This document shows, piece after piece, positions 52,488 to 61,546 of a stretch of 64,000 bases of DNA. The position numbers and the translations under genes were made by a program. Source of the stretch: Gloeobacter morelensis MG652769 (GTDB taxonomy: Bacteria; Cyanobacteriota; Cyanobacteriia; Gloeobacterales; Gloeobacteraceae). Under the pieces are notes generated by a model. It was given only the letters and a program-made list of their open reading frames with translations, had not been told where the DNA came from and did not search any database. Position 1 is the stretch's first letter; every line of letters starts with the position of its first letter. The stretch covers positions 124,001-188,000 of the forward strand of contig NZ_CP063845.1 of assembly GCF_021018745.1 (NCBI RefSeq). Direction: 5' to 3'.

Positions 52488-52914
52488 GATCGCTCCTCCC
52501 ATGGAAAGGTGACCGCGAAGCCCGGGGCCTGCGGATGGCTACAAATCCTGTACGCGCGAACCATCCCCCACAGGTGCAGGGACGCCACAACCGGAATAAA
52601 ATGTAAGCGAAAGCTCGTATTTGCAGAATATGAGCTATTGCTCGTATCTGTCAAGCGGGTGGTTGCCTCTTGAAGCATCCACTGCTCTACGTCGCAGAGG
52701 CTTCTGAGGTACATGGCTCCCAGTTTTCAGCTGGTCCACAGGCCCGAATCGCATTCCACCAAAGACCGACAAGACGAAGCAGGCCAGCAAATGCTTGAAC
52801 CGCTGGAAATGACGACAGTGGGCGGGACTTATAAAGATTGCACCATCGTTGTGCCCGCCCATTGGCGATAAGTTGCCTGGCTTGCGGGCGGAGCCGAAGG
52901 TTGATCCCAATTCC
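52488..52914. other. Control region upstream of the RND operon
   Basis: 427 nt. It contains the RND promoter and operator at 52614-52655. The rest (52660-52910) holds no gene I can support; minus-strand frames there lack starts and family features. Confidence 0.45.
52614..52655 (-). promoter_or_regulatory. RND promoter with three-half-site operator
   Basis: On the minus strand TTGACA (52655-52650), 18-nt spacer, TATTCT (52631-52626). Three octamers alternate in orientation over it: GCTCGTAT (52641-52648), ATATGAGC (52629-52636) and GCTCGTAT (52614-52621), making two overlapping inverted repeats with one mismatch each. This layout is typical for a TetR- or MarR-type repressor; no such gene is in the neighbourhood. 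Confidence 0.6.
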
Positions 52915-54033
52915 TTAGGTGGCAAGACCTGCTTCGAGATCGGCGACCACCGCCACCAGCGAGCGGGTCTGGGCGTGGATGCGGCGCTGGCGCGTCGCAC
53001 CGTTGCCCGATGCGAGCATGGCGAAAATCCCCGCCAGATAAGCGCTACAGCCCAACTCTGCCGCCAGCGGCTGCATCTCGCCCACGGTCTGCTCAATGAG
53101 TTTGCGGGTAGGAATCCCTTGGAGGGTGAGCGGGTCGATCAATTCGCCCTCCAGCCCCCAGCGGCAGGCGCGCCACTTGTTCTCGCGGATGATGCCGGGG
53201 TGCAGCAGGCGGACTTCCTCGCCGTTTTCGTAGAGTCGCCGGAAATACACCGCCAGGCACTGCACCAGGGCGGTGAGGGCGAGCACCTCCGCCAGGGTGC
53301 GGGTGGCGTCGCAGATGCGCACTTCGATCGTGCCGAAGTCGGAGTGGGGCCGGATATCCCACCAGATTTCGCGCTGGCTGCCGATCGAACCGGTCTCCAG
53401 CAGCACCTGAATCAGATTTTCGTAGCCTTCCCAGTTCTCAAAGCGAAACGGCAGACCGGCGGAGGAGAGATTCTCGAAAACCTTGGTGCGGCAGCTATCG
53501 AGGCCCGTGTCGTCACCCTCCCAAAAAGGCGAATTGGCCGAGAGCGCCAGCAGCATCGGCGCGTACTGGGTGATCTGGTTGATCACCTGTATCGCTGTCT
53601 CGCCGTCGGGCATGCCGACATGGACGTGCAGGCCGTAAATCTGCATCCGCCGGGCCGTCCAGACGTGTTTGTCGACCAAGGCACGGTAGCGGGGGGTCTG
53701 GGTGTACTGCCGCTCGCGCCAGCGGGCAAAGGGGTGGGTGCCGGCCGAGAGAAAGCTTACGCCGCGCTCGCGGCAGACAGAGCGCAGCAGCGTAAGCTGC
53801 GTGGTCAGATCCCGCTCGACCTGGGCGACATCCTTGCAAATGCCCGTGTTGATCTCGATGGTGGCCTGCACCAGTTCCGGCTTGACCACCAGTCCGACCT
53901 CCGGGTGCTCCTCGCAAAAAGCGACCAGCTCCGGTCCGCGCGGGGTGAGATTGCCCGTTTCGGGGTCGATAATCTGAAGCTCCATCTCGACCCCGAGGGT
54001 TGGAGCAGCGGAGGACTGGAAAGGGATGGTCAC
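52915..54033 (-). CDS. GCS2/YbdK-family carboxylate-amine ligase (glutamate-cysteine ligase-like)
   Basis: 372 aa from a GTG at 54033, chosen because the family begins at FQSSAAPTLGVEMELQIID; the open frame further up overlaps petH. Motifs: GVEMELQ (~14), VVKPELVQATIEINTG, the HVHVGMPDGETAI His pair and DIRPHSDFGTIEVRICD. The family joins glutamate and cysteine (the first step to glutathione) or makes related amides; in cyanobacteria this short type is believed to supply glutathione. Its start lies 1 nt beyond the petH stop, so the two are co-transcribed. Confidence 0.88.
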   Translation of the reverse strand: MTIPFQSSAAPTLGVEMELQIIDPETGNLTPRGPELVAFCEEHPEVGLVVKPELVQATIEINTGICKDVAQVERDLTTQLTLLRSVCRERGVSFLSAGTHPFARWRERQYTQTPRYRALVDKHVWTARRMQIYGLHVHVGMPDGETAIQVINQITQYAPMLLALSANSPFWEGDDTGLDSCRTKVFENLSSAGLPFRFENWEGYENLIQVLLETGSIGSQREIWWDIRPHSDFGTIEVRICDATRTLAEVLALTALVQCLAVYFRRLYENGEEVRLLHPGIIRENKWRACRWGLEGELIDPLTLQGIPTRKLIEQTVGEMQPLAAELGCSAYLAGIFAMLASGNGATRQRRIHAQTRSLVAVVADLEAGLAT

Positions 54034-54034
54034 A

Positions 54035-54925
54035 TTAGTAGGTTTCGACGTGCCAGAAACCGGATTGCTTGAGATTGTAGCGGTAATCCTTCCAGACGAT
54101 GTCCTTGGCGGCGGCGGCGGCGGTAAAAGCGTCGTCGATGCCATCTTCCATGCCCTTGAGGCCGCAAATATACGTAAAGGTGTTGCCGCCTGAGATGAGC
54201 TCCCACAGAGCCCCGGCGTGCTCGGCGATGCGGTGCTGGACATACATGCGGCCGCCCTGGGCGTTCTTTTGCTCGCGGCTAATCGCTTCGACGATCTGAA
54301 AGTCGCCCTTGGCGGTGTAGCCGGCCAGTTCGTTCTGGTATAGGTAGCTGTTGGAATTTTGCATCCCAAAAAACAGCCACACCTTGCCCTGCCAGGGGGT
54401 ATCCATTTCGTCGTAGATGCGGCGCAGGAAGGCGCGAAAGGGCGCGATGCCGGTGCCGGTGGCGATCAAGACCAGGTTGGTGCTCGGATCTTCAGGCAGC
54501 AGGAAGGTCTTGCCGGTGGGGCCGGTAATCGACACAGCGTCGCCAGGGGCCAGATCGCAGATAAAGTTCGAGGCAACGCCACGGACGATCTGACCGGTCT
54601 CGGGGTGTTTGTAGACGACGCGCTTGACGCACAGCGAGACGGTCTGGCCGTCTTTGTTGTCGCCGATGCGGCTGGAGGCGATCGAGTAGAGCCGCAACTT
54701 GTGGGGCTTACCCTGGGCATCGGTGCCCGGAGGAACGATGCCGATGCTCTGGCCTTCGAAGTAGCGCAGATCGCCGCCGCTCAAGTCGAGGACGACATGG
54801 CGCACATCGTTGTCCGGGTCGTCGGGCGTCAGGTTGATGTTTTGAAGCGCCTTGCCCCGGAACGGACTGGCCGGACGGTAAATGTTGACGGGGACTTCGA
54901 AGGTACGTGTGGCGGCGTGGGCCAT
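54035..54925 (-). CDS. petH: Ferredoxin-NADP+ reductase, short form
   Basis: 296 aa. FAD site RLYSIASSR (~80), KRVVYKHPETGQIVRGVASNF region split around ~105, FAD/NADP hinge GPTGKTFLLPED, NADP motif ATGTGIAPFRAFLRR, and the family's C-terminal Tyr (HVETY). The N-terminus (AHAATRTFEVPVNIY) begins directly at the catalytic part: the CpcD-like phycobilisome-linker domain of most cyanobacterial PetH is absent. It reduces NADP+ with ferredoxin or flavodoxin from photosystem I. Confidence 0.95.
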   Translation of the reverse strand: MAHAATRTFEVPVNIYRPASPFRGKALQNINLTPDDPDNDVRHVVLDLSGGDLRYFEGQSIGIVPPGTDAQGKPHKLRLYSIASSRIGDNKDGQTVSLCVKRVVYKHPETGQIVRGVASNFICDLAPGDAVSITGPTGKTFLLPEDPSTNLVLIATGTGIAPFRAFLRRIYDEMDTPWQGKVWLFFGMQNSNSYLYQNELAGYTAKGDFQIVEAISREQKNAQGGRMYVQHRIAEHAGALWELISGGNTFTYICGLKGMEDGIDDAFTAAAAAKDIVWKDYRYNLKQSGFWHVETY

Positions 54926-55298
54926 GGTCGGCTATCTCCTGAAGACGGCGAAACGGCAGCGGGCAACGATCGACAGATTATGCCCAGTGTAAAACCTCAC
55001 CGGCAAAGCTCAGCACATCGCGCCGGATCCAGCGAGCGGATCCACGGGGGAGGGACAGACGGGGAGGAAAAAATTTCAAGAAATAATGCGCGATGTTTAG
55101 ATTTACCGATAGGTATTTTTACCTTACTATAGATAACAAAGAAAGTAACTATTGCCACACTCGGACCGGGGTCTTGTTGCTCCGGTACCTGTGCTCTGTT
55201 ACCATTGGGGGGCATTTTTTGCTTGCTCTGTGGGCATTTGAGCCCGGTGGGCGAGTAGCGGGTGGTCCAGTCAGGGAAGCCAGTCCAAGGAGAACGCG
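54926..55298. other. Divergent control region between petH and prk
   Basis: 373 nt, AT-rich around 55075-55145. A repeat-rich stretch with a possible prk promoter is at 55102-55130. No gene is seen. Confidence 0.45.
55102..55130 (+). promoter_or_regulatory. Possible prk promoter with TACC/GGTA repeats
   Basis: TTTACC (55102-55107), 17-nt spacer, TACTAT (55125-55130). The spacer includes AGGTA-TTTT-TACCT (55111-55124), and a further TACC (55104-55107) makes alternating TACC/GGTA half-sites. A LysR-type (CbbR-like) regulator would be a natural candidate; not shown. The leader would be ~160 nt. Confidence 0.35.
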
Positions 55299-56294
55299 AT
55301 GGTCAGTACGTTGGACCGAGTGGTCCTGATCGGTGTCGGTGGGGATTCGGGTTGCGGCAAGTCGACATTCCTCAGGCGGCTCAAAGATCTGTTCAGCAAG
55401 GAGCTTGTCACGGTCATCTGCCTCGATGACTACCACTCGCTCGACCGCAAGCAGCGCAAAGAAACGGGCATCACCGCCCTCGACCCGCGCGCCAACAATT
55501 TTGATCTGATGGCCGAGCAGGCGACCGCCCTCAAGGCCGGCCAGTCGATCATGAAGCCCATCTACAACCACGAGACGGGCAAAATCGACCCCCCCGAGCT
55601 GATCGAGCCCACTCCGATCGTCATCCTCGAAGGGTTGCATCCTTTTTACGACGAGCGCGTGCGCAGCCTGTTCGACTTCAAGATCTACTTCGACCTCTCC
55701 GATCCGATCAAGATTCAGTGGAAGATCCAGCGCGACATGGCCGAGCGCGGCCACACCTACGAAGATGTCCTCAAGCAGATCGAATCGCGCCGCCCGGACT
55801 TTTCGGCCTACATCGACCCGCAGAAGCAGTACGCCGATGTGGTGCTGCAGATTCTGCCCAGCGAGCTTCCTGAAAAACCGGGCGGCATCAAGCGCGTCAA
55901 AGCTTGCATGGTGCAGGTGGACGGCATCCCCAACTACGACGCGCCCTACCTGTTTGACCGGGCGATCTCCGATGTGTGCTGGAAGCCCAATTTCCCCAAC
56001 TCGGATGAAGAGTTGACCTTTTGCTACGGCACCCAGGATTACTTCGGTCGCCCGGCGTCGTACCTGTCGATCGACGGCGAGTTTGCTCCGGAGGATTCTC
56101 CCGAACTCGAAGAGAAGCTGCGCAACACCAGTGAGACGCGCTACGGCGAACTCGCTTCGCTCATCCTCAAGCACACCGATTACCCCGGCTCCCGCGACGG
56201 CACCGGCTTTTTCCAGGTGCTCATGAGCCTCAAGTTCCGCGCTATCTACGAAGCTCTCACCGCCCAACTGCTGGCGGGTTCCAAGGCCAAGTAG
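55299..56294 (+). CDS. prk: Phosphoribulokinase
   Basis: 331 aa; AAGGAG lies before the ATG. P-loop [12 protein letters not shown] (12-23) with Cys19, and Cys41 in [12 protein letters not shown] form the light/thioredoxin- and CP12-regulated disulfide pair of cyanobacterial enzymes. Later motifs are KPIYNHETG and [14 protein letters not shown]. It makes ribulose 1,5-bisphosphate in the Calvin cycle. Transketolase follows 35 nt downstream on the same strand. Confidence 0.97.
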   Translation: MVSTLDRVVLIGVGGDSGCGKSTFLRRLKDLFSKELVTVICLDDYHSLDRKQRKETGITALDPRANNFDLMAEQATALKAGQSIMKPIYNHETGKIDPPELIEPTPIVILEGLHPFYDERVRSLFDFKIYFDLSDPIKIQWKIQRDMAERGHTYEDVLKQIESRRPDFSAYIDPQKQYADVVLQILPSELPEKPGGIKRVKACMVQVDGIPNYDAPYLFDRAISDVCWKPNFPNSDEELTFCYGTQDYFGRPASYLSIDGEFAPEDSPELEEKLRNTSETRYGELASLILKHTDYPGSRDGTGFFQVLMSLKFRAIYEALTAQLLAGSKAK

Positions 56295-56329
56295 CGCGCC
56301 GCGCCCACCTTTCGCGACAGGAAGTATCC

Positions 56330-58342
56330 ATGACTGGCACTTTGCTTGACAAGACCGCCGCCCAGTTGGACGAGTTGAGCATCAACACCATTCGTTTTCT
56401 GGCCGTTGATGCCGTCCAGAAGGCCAACTCCGGTCACCCGGGCCTGCCGATGGGGGCCGCCCCGATGGCCTACGTGATCTGGACGAAGTTCCTCAAGCAC
56501 AACCCCACCAACCCGAAGTGGTTCGACCGCGATCGGTTCATCCTCTCGGCGGGTCATGGTTCGATGCTGCTCTACGCGCTGCTGCACCTGACCGGCTACG
56601 ACCTGTCGATGGACGATCTCAAGCAATTTCGCCAGCTGCACTCGCGAACCCCGGGCCATCCGGAGAACTTCATGACCCCGGGGGTGGAGGTGACCACCGG
56701 CCCCCTCGGCCAGGGCCTCGGCAACGGCATCGGCGTCGCCATCGCCGAAGCGCATCTTGCGGCGCGCTACAACCGTCCCGGCCACGAAATCATCGATCAC
56801 ACCACCTACGCGATCGTCTCCGACGGCGATCTGATGGAAGGGGTGGCCTCGGAGGCCGCTTCGCTGGGGGGCCACCTGGGCCTGGGCAAGGTCATCTATC
56901 TCTACGACGACAACCACATCTCGATTGACGGCGAGACCGAGTTGTCCTTTACCGAAGACCGCATGCAGCGCTTCGACGCCTACGGCTGGCACACCCAGGC
57001 GGTAGACGACGGCAACGACCTGGAGGCCATCGAGCAGGCCATCCACAACGCCCGCGCCGTCACCGACAAGCCTTCGATCATCGCCGTGCGCACGATCATC
57101 GGTTACGGTTCACCCAACAAAGCCAACAGCCACGACGTGCACGGCTCGCCTCTGGGCGGGGACGAAGTCAAAGCGACCAAAGAGAACCTCAAGTGGCCCC
57201 TGGAGCCCGAGTTTTATATTCCCGAGCAGACCCTCGCCCACTTCCGCAAAGCTGTAGAGGCGGGCAAGCAGGCGGAGGAAGACTGGAACGCCCGCTTTGC
57301 CGCCTACAAAGCCGAATTTCCGGAACTGGCCGCCGAACTGGAGATGCTCATCGAAGGCCGTCTGCCGGACGGTTGGGAATCCTCCCTGCCCACCTTCAGC
57401 CCCGCCGACAAGCCGCTTGCCACCCGCGCCGCTTCAGGCAAAGTGCTGGGTGCTGTCACTGCCGCCCTCCCGGGCCTGATTGGCGGCTCGGCGGACCTGG
57501 CACCTTCCAACAACACCTACGTCAAAGCCTTTGTAGACTTCCAAAAAGATACTCCTGAAGGCCGCAACTTCCACTTCGGCGTGCGCGAGCACGGCATGGG
57601 AGCAGTGATGAACGGCATGGCCCTGCACGGCGGCCTCAAAGTTTACGGCGGCACCTTTCTTATCTTCATGGACTACATGAAGGGGGCCGTGCGCGTCGCG
57701 GCGCTTTCCCATTCGCCGGTGGTCTACGTGTTCACCCACGACTCGATTGGCCTCGGTGAGGACGGTCCCACCCACCAGCCGGTCGAGCAGATTCTCACCC
57801 TGCGCGCCACACCCCAGCTCACGGTTATCCGTCCCGGCGATGCCGTCGAGACGGTGGGCGCCTGGAAGGTGGCCATCGAGAGCACCCGCGACCCGGTCGC
57901 CCTCATCCTCACCCGCCAAAACCTGCCCATCCAGCCCGGCTCCACAATCGAGGCGGTGGCAAAGGGCGCCTACACGCTGGTCGAAGCCGACAATCCCGAA
58001 ATTATCTTGATTGGCACCGGCTCCGAGGTGCAACTGGTGGTCGAAGCCCAAAAGCAGCTGGCCGAGCAGGGCATTGCCGCCCGCGTCGTCTCCTTCCCGA
58101 GCTGGGAACTATTCGAAGCCCAGCCCCAGGCGTACAAAGACAGCGTCCTCACCCCCGGCGTCAAGCGCCTGGCGGTGGAAGCGGGCACCAGCCTGGGCTG
58201 GCACAAGTACGTCGGTCTGGAGGGGGCGGTGATTGGCGTCGATCGCTACGGCGCTTCGGCTCCGATTAAAGCGGTCATGCCCGAGTACGGCTTCACAGTC
58301 GACAATGTCGTCGCCCATGCCCTGAAGGTGTTGGGCAAGTAG
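56330..58342 (+). CDS. tkt: Transketolase
   Basis: 670 aa, standard length. Thiamine-diphosphate motif [32 protein letters not shown] (~165-195) with Mg ligands, substrate His residues in [26 protein letters not shown] and [15 protein letters not shown], and the transketolase signature [19 protein letters not shown] with [18 protein letters not shown]. It moves two-carbon units in the Calvin and pentose-phosphate cycles. Co-transcription with prk is likely and a strong terminator follows. Confidence 0.97.
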   Translation: MTGTLLDKTAAQLDELSINTIRFLAVDAVQKANSGHPGLPMGAAPMAYVIWTKFLKHNPTNPKWFDRDRFILSAGHGSMLLYALLHLTGYDLSMDDLKQFRQLHSRTPGHPENFMTPGVEVTTGPLGQGLGNGIGVAIAEAHLAARYNRPGHEIIDHTTYAIVSDGDLMEGVASEAASLGGHLGLGKVIYLYDDNHISIDGETELSFTEDRMQRFDAYGWHTQAVDDGNDLEAIEQAIHNARAVTDKPSIIAVRTIIGYGSPNKANSHDVHGSPLGGDEVKATKENLKWPLEPEFYIPEQTLAHFRKAVEAGKQAEEDWNARFAAYKAEFPELAAELEMLIEGRLPDGWESSLPTFSPADKPLATRAASGKVLGAVTAALPGLIGGSADLAPSNNTYVKAFVDFQKDTPEGRNFHFGVREHGMGAVMNGMALHGGLKVYGGTFLIFMDYMKGAVRVAALSHSPVVYVFTHDSIGLGEDGPTHQPVEQILTLRATPQLTVIRPGDAVETVGAWKVAIESTRDPVALILTRQNLPIQPGSTIEAVAKGAYTLVEADNPEIILIGTGSEVQLVVEAQKQLAEQGIAARVVSFPSWELFEAQPQAYKDSVLTPGVKRLAVEAGTSLGWHKYVGLEGAVIGVDRYGASAPIKAVMPEYGFTVDNVVAHALKVLGK

Positions 58343-58358
58343 CCGTTCTGATTCGACT

Positions 58359-58399
58359 GAGGGTTTGCCCTTTCCACGATCGACAAAGGGCAAACCCTC
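58359..58399 (+). terminator. Strong hairpin after tkt
   Basis: A perfect 15-bp stem (58359-58373 with 58385-58399, arms GAGGGTTTGCCCTTT and its complement) and an 11-nt loop, 16 nt after the stop. No U-tract follows, so it may act as a bidirectional transcription barrier or mRNA 3' stabiliser. Confidence 0.7.
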
Positions 58400-58460
58400 C
58401 GAGCTAATTTGTAAAGACTATTCAGCAGCCGGAGCTAACCTCCCTTTGTAATTTGTGCGC

Positions 58461-59029
58461 TCAGAGCTGCGCGCCGGAGCGGAAGGCGTCGAGGTCTGGC
58501 GCGTCGAGCACAAGATCGAGCAATTGTTCGAGTTGCCCAGAATCGTCGATGCCGTTCAGGGTGGCTTGCAGATCCGTGCTCAGGTTGCCGAAGCGGTGGG
58601 TCAAAGCCCGCACCAGAGCCCTGCGCAGCCCTTCCGCCTGGCCTTGTTGTTCTCCGCGTCGTTCGGCTTCTTGAAGAAGCTGTTGTCCAAGCGGGGTGTC
58701 CTGAAGCAGATCGAACATGGCGCGACTCTCCACAAAAGCCCTAAGAACGTCCCGATGCACACGGATCGAGGCCAGCAGCAGGGTCACGGTGAGCAGTTCG
58801 GCCCGCTGCTGAGTCGATTGTACCTGCCGGTCGATGGCTGCCACACAAGTGTTCAGAAGCTCCTGGGCTGGAGCACCCCCCATTAAGGGCACCAGAGGCA
58901 TCAGCCCCGGTAGAGCGCTATCGAGTAGCGGTTGGGGGTCAAGTTGCCAGAGTCGGATCAGAGGAAGTCCCGGCTGTAGCGGGTAGCCAGTCCGCGCAGT
59001 CCGGTATCAAAGGGTCGCCGCTGGGTCAT
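58461..59029 (-). pseudogene. Rpn-like PD-(D/E)XK transposase-family gene with internal deletion
   Basis: The family's N-terminus TQRRPFDTGLRGLATRYSRDFL begins at the ATG at 59029 and hits a stop at ~58958. Directly behind it, in another frame, LIRLWQLDPQPLLDSALPGLMPLVPLMGG resumes the family ~100 residues further on and runs to the usual C-terminal domain (LTHRFGNLSTDLQATLNGI). The nuclease core is missing. An ORF from MPLVPLMGG (58901) is still open but lacks its own signals. Confidence 0.75.
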
Positions 59030-59206
59030 CGTTGTCGGAGGGAAGGTAGTGCGCGTTCCAGATTGTGCCGTACTGCAAAAGAACCGGCAATCGCCTGTCC
59101 GCGGTGGCGGTTTTTTTGGCCTGCCCTCTTCTCGAACCTGTTTTGTTCGCAAACGACCAGCCTCCCATGGGAAATGAGACAATCAAATCTCATAGCAAGT
59201 GTGCCC

Positions 59207-60193
59207 ATGGGAAAAGCCCTCCCCCAAACCGTTCTATTGGGCATGGTTCTACTGAGCGTTGTACTTGGTTCGTGCGCCCCGGCCAAAAAGCAGCGCTTGC
59301 GGTGCACTGACTTTACTTCGTCCCAGCAGGTGATCGATGCCTACCGCAGCGGTGCCAAGTACCTTGACAGTGATGGGAACGGCTACGCCTGCGAGGACAA
59401 ATTCAATGTCTATGTCGGTAAGCGGGACACCGTGGCGGTGGTTCCGCCAGCAGCAAAGACCGGCACGGCCATAGAGCATTTGCTTTTGGGCAATCCCAGC
59501 CGGGCGACAGCCACCCCCGGCAGTGTCAATAACTATCTGCTTCTCAAGCCGCAGTACGCGCTTTCGTACAACGCGGCCAAAGGGATTCCCAACTGGGCCA
59601 GCTGGCAACTGAACCGCGCCTGGCTGGGAAGGACCGATCGCCAGAACGACTTTCGCCCGGACGAGAGCCTACCGGTGGGATTATATCGGGTGAATCCTGC
59701 CGAGTACACCGGCAGCGGCTACGACCGGGGCCACCTGGTGCCCTCGGCGGACCGCACGGTGAGTGGGGTGGACAACTCCGCAACGTTTTTGATGACCAAC
59801 ATGACCCCCCAGTCACCGGATCTCAACCGCGGCCCCTGGGAGAAGCTCGAAAGCTACTGCCGCGAACTGGTCGGCGCAGGCAAAGAACTCTACATCGTGG
59901 CTGGGGCCAGCGGGGAACTTGGCAGAATCGGCGGCGGCAAGGTGAGTGTGCCCGCGCGACACTGGAAGGTGATCGTCGTGCTGGATGCGCCGGGGGCAGG
60001 TCTGGCCGCAGTGACGGGACGCACGCGGGTGATTGCGGTGGACATACCCAATGGCCCAAGAATCAAAGATGCCGGCTGGCGCGAATTTCGGGTGAATGTC
60101 GACCGCATCGAAGCGGCCACCGGCTACAACCTGCTCTCGGGGGTGCCCGAGAACATCCAGGCGTTACTCGAAAGCCGCCTGGACAATCGGTAA
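59207..60193 (+). CDS. nucA: NucA-like DNA/RNA non-specific endonuclease, lipoprotein with excalibur domain
   Basis: 328 aa from the ATG at 59207. Lipoprotein signal with lipobox LGSC (Cys23). Residues ~33-65 are an excalibur-type calcium motif (RCTDFTSSQQVIDAY, then YLDSDGNGYACED). The nuclease domain (~120-320) has the catalytic DRGHLVPSADR (D173, H176), TNMTPQ and LNRGPWEKLE with the Mg-binding Asn and Glu. It degrades single- and double-stranded DNA and RNA outside the cytoplasm. The convergent neighbour is its NuiA-like inhibitor. Confidence 0.93.
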   Translation: MGKALPQTVLLGMVLLSVVLGSCAPAKKQRLRCTDFTSSQQVIDAYRSGAKYLDSDGNGYACEDKFNVYVGKRDTVAVVPPAAKTGTAIEHLLLGNPSRATATPGSVNNYLLLKPQYALSYNAAKGIPNWASWQLNRAWLGRTDRQNDFRPDESLPVGLYRVNPAEYTGSGYDRGHLVPSADRTVSGVDNSATFLMTNMTPQSPDLNRGPWEKLESYCRELVGAGKELYIVAGASGELGRIGGGKVSVPARHWKVIVVLDAPGAGLAAVTGRTRVIAVDIPNGPRIKDAGWREFRVNVDRIEAATGYNLLSGVPENIQALLESRLDNR

Positions 60194-60262
60194 ACAGGCA
60201 ACGCCAGGCGAGCGGGAAACCCTTGCGAGCAATCGTTTTCACCCTGACACCTGGCAGCTGCT

Positions 60263-60685
60263 CTAAGTTTCGACGATCCGGGTTTTGAGGCCGCTCAGGG
60301 TACCCTCCTGGTTGAGGCCGACGATGTAAACATCCGCTTCGACACCGCCCACCCGGTAGACTTTGATCTCGTCCAAAGCGTTTTTGAGGGTGCCAAGCAG
60401 CGCCTGGAACCGCTGGGCGGTGGCCCGCTGCCGAGGCTCCTGCCAGTCCGCCTCGCGGCAAGCCGGTGCAAAGAACGCCTCGAGATCCAGTTCGCTGACG
60501 GCCATATCCGGAGGGTGACCCGTGTTTTCCAGCAATTGCTCTGGGTTCAACTCTGAGATGAGCCACTCGAACACTTCAAGGGGCGCGTCCGTCTCGCTTG
60601 GAAACAGCAATCCGTCGGCGGCGCGCTCCAACTCGGCGGTGGCACCCTGCAGCGCGAAAGTAGGCTGGGAAAAGTCTGGTTCCAT
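60263..60685 (-). CDS. nuiA: NuiA-like nuclease inhibitor
   Basis: 140 aa (Anabaena NuiA has 135). The family pattern is clear: ADGLLFPSETDAPLEVFEW near the N-terminus, AFFAPACREADW, RFQALLGTLKNAL, VYRVGGVEADVYIVG and the C-terminal RIVET. In Anabaena the inhibitor's Glu24 and C-terminal Thr reach into the NucA active site; both are kept here (SET and the final Thr). No signal peptide, so it would protect the cytoplasm from unexported NucA. Its gene faces nucA tail-to-tail, 69 nt apart. Confidence 0.9.
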   Translation of the reverse strand: MEPDFSQPTFALQGATAELERAADGLLFPSETDAPLEVFEWLISELNPEQLLENTGHPPDMAVSELDLEAFFAPACREADWQEPRQRATAQRFQALLGTLKNALDEIKVYRVGGVEADVYIVGLNQEGTLSGLKTRIVET

Positions 60686-60909
60686 GGGTCCAAGTTGGTG
60701 CTGATGCCAGGATACCGAAGTCTGCCGACAACGAAGATTTAAACACTCGCAAGCACAAGCAATACCGCCGGGAGAATCGCCCGCACAGGACTGGCTGCAT
60801 AAACACCGTGCGGGGACAGGATGAAGCTGTACGCTTTTCTAGGCTATTCATAGATGTGGCACGGCCAGAATAAGCGGTCCGGCGCCGGGCGCGCGACAGC
60901 CCGCTTGGT

Positions 60910-61125
60910 TCAGTCGGCCGCTTCGAGATCGCCGCCGTCGATCAGAAAAGCACCCTGCTTGAAGCGCACCGCCCAGTAGTTGCCGGGCCTGCGATCGAGA
61001 ATGAACCCTTCCTGGCCCACCTCCAAAAAGGCCGAGGAGCGCAGCATGGGCATGGCGTCGGCGGTTTTGACGTAAGGCGGCACCCGCACCAGACGCACTT
61101 TTTGCCCGACTTCCATCCCGGCCAT
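60910..61125 (-). CDS. sipA: SipA-like regulatory protein (DUF3148)
   Basis: 71 aa from the ATG at 61125 (61116 also possible). The compact SH3-like pattern VGQKVRLVRVPPYVKTADAM, LEVGQEGFILDRRPGNYWAVRF and GAFLIDGGDLE fits SipA, which binds and stimulates the histidine kinase NblS that governs high-light and nutrient stress genes in cyanobacteria. It lies next to the divergent yidD gene. Confidence 0.85.
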   Translation of the reverse strand: MAGMEVGQKVRLVRVPPYVKTADAMPMLRSSAFLEVGQEGFILDRRPGNYWAVRFKQGAFLIDGGDLEAAD

Positions 61126-61262
61126 GACCCACCGCGTGCGATAACTGCCCCTAGTGTACCGCCGCTGCGAATATCGACCTTTCCCCAGGTTTTCCACAGA
61201 CCTGTGGAAAAAGTTGGAAAACTTTGGGCTTGCTAGGCTGGATGGGTCCAGGAAGATTATCC

Positions 61263-61499
61263 ATGAAGCTTGTCCGCAGGGCCGCCACCGGGGCCATCCG
61301 CTTCTACCAGCGGTTTATTTCGCCTTTGACGCCGCCCACCTGCCGTTTCGTGCCCACCTGCTCGGAGTACACCCGCCAGGCGATCGAGCGATTTGGGGTG
61401 GCGGGGGGCATCTGGCTGGGCACCCAACGGTTATGCCGCTGCCATCCGCTGCATCCGGGCGGTTACGACCCCGTACCCGAGCGCCGGTCGGTCCGTTAG
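61263..61499 (+). CDS. yidD: Membrane protein insertion efficiency factor YidD
   Basis: 78 aa from the ATG at 61263. The family signature is complete: [25 protein letters not shown] (residues ~10-34), then [25 protein letters not shown]. It is a small amphipathic inner-membrane-associated protein that aids YidC/Sec insertion. tatC follows 47 nt downstream on the same strand. Confidence 0.95.
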   Translation: MKLVRRAATGAIRFYQRFISPLTPPTCRFVPTCSEYTRQAIERFGVAGGIWLGTQRLCRCHPLHPGGYDPVPERRSVR

Positions 61500-61546
61500 A
61501 CGACAGACCCGGGCGCTAGAATTAAGAGCGAAGTGGCTCGACCGTT

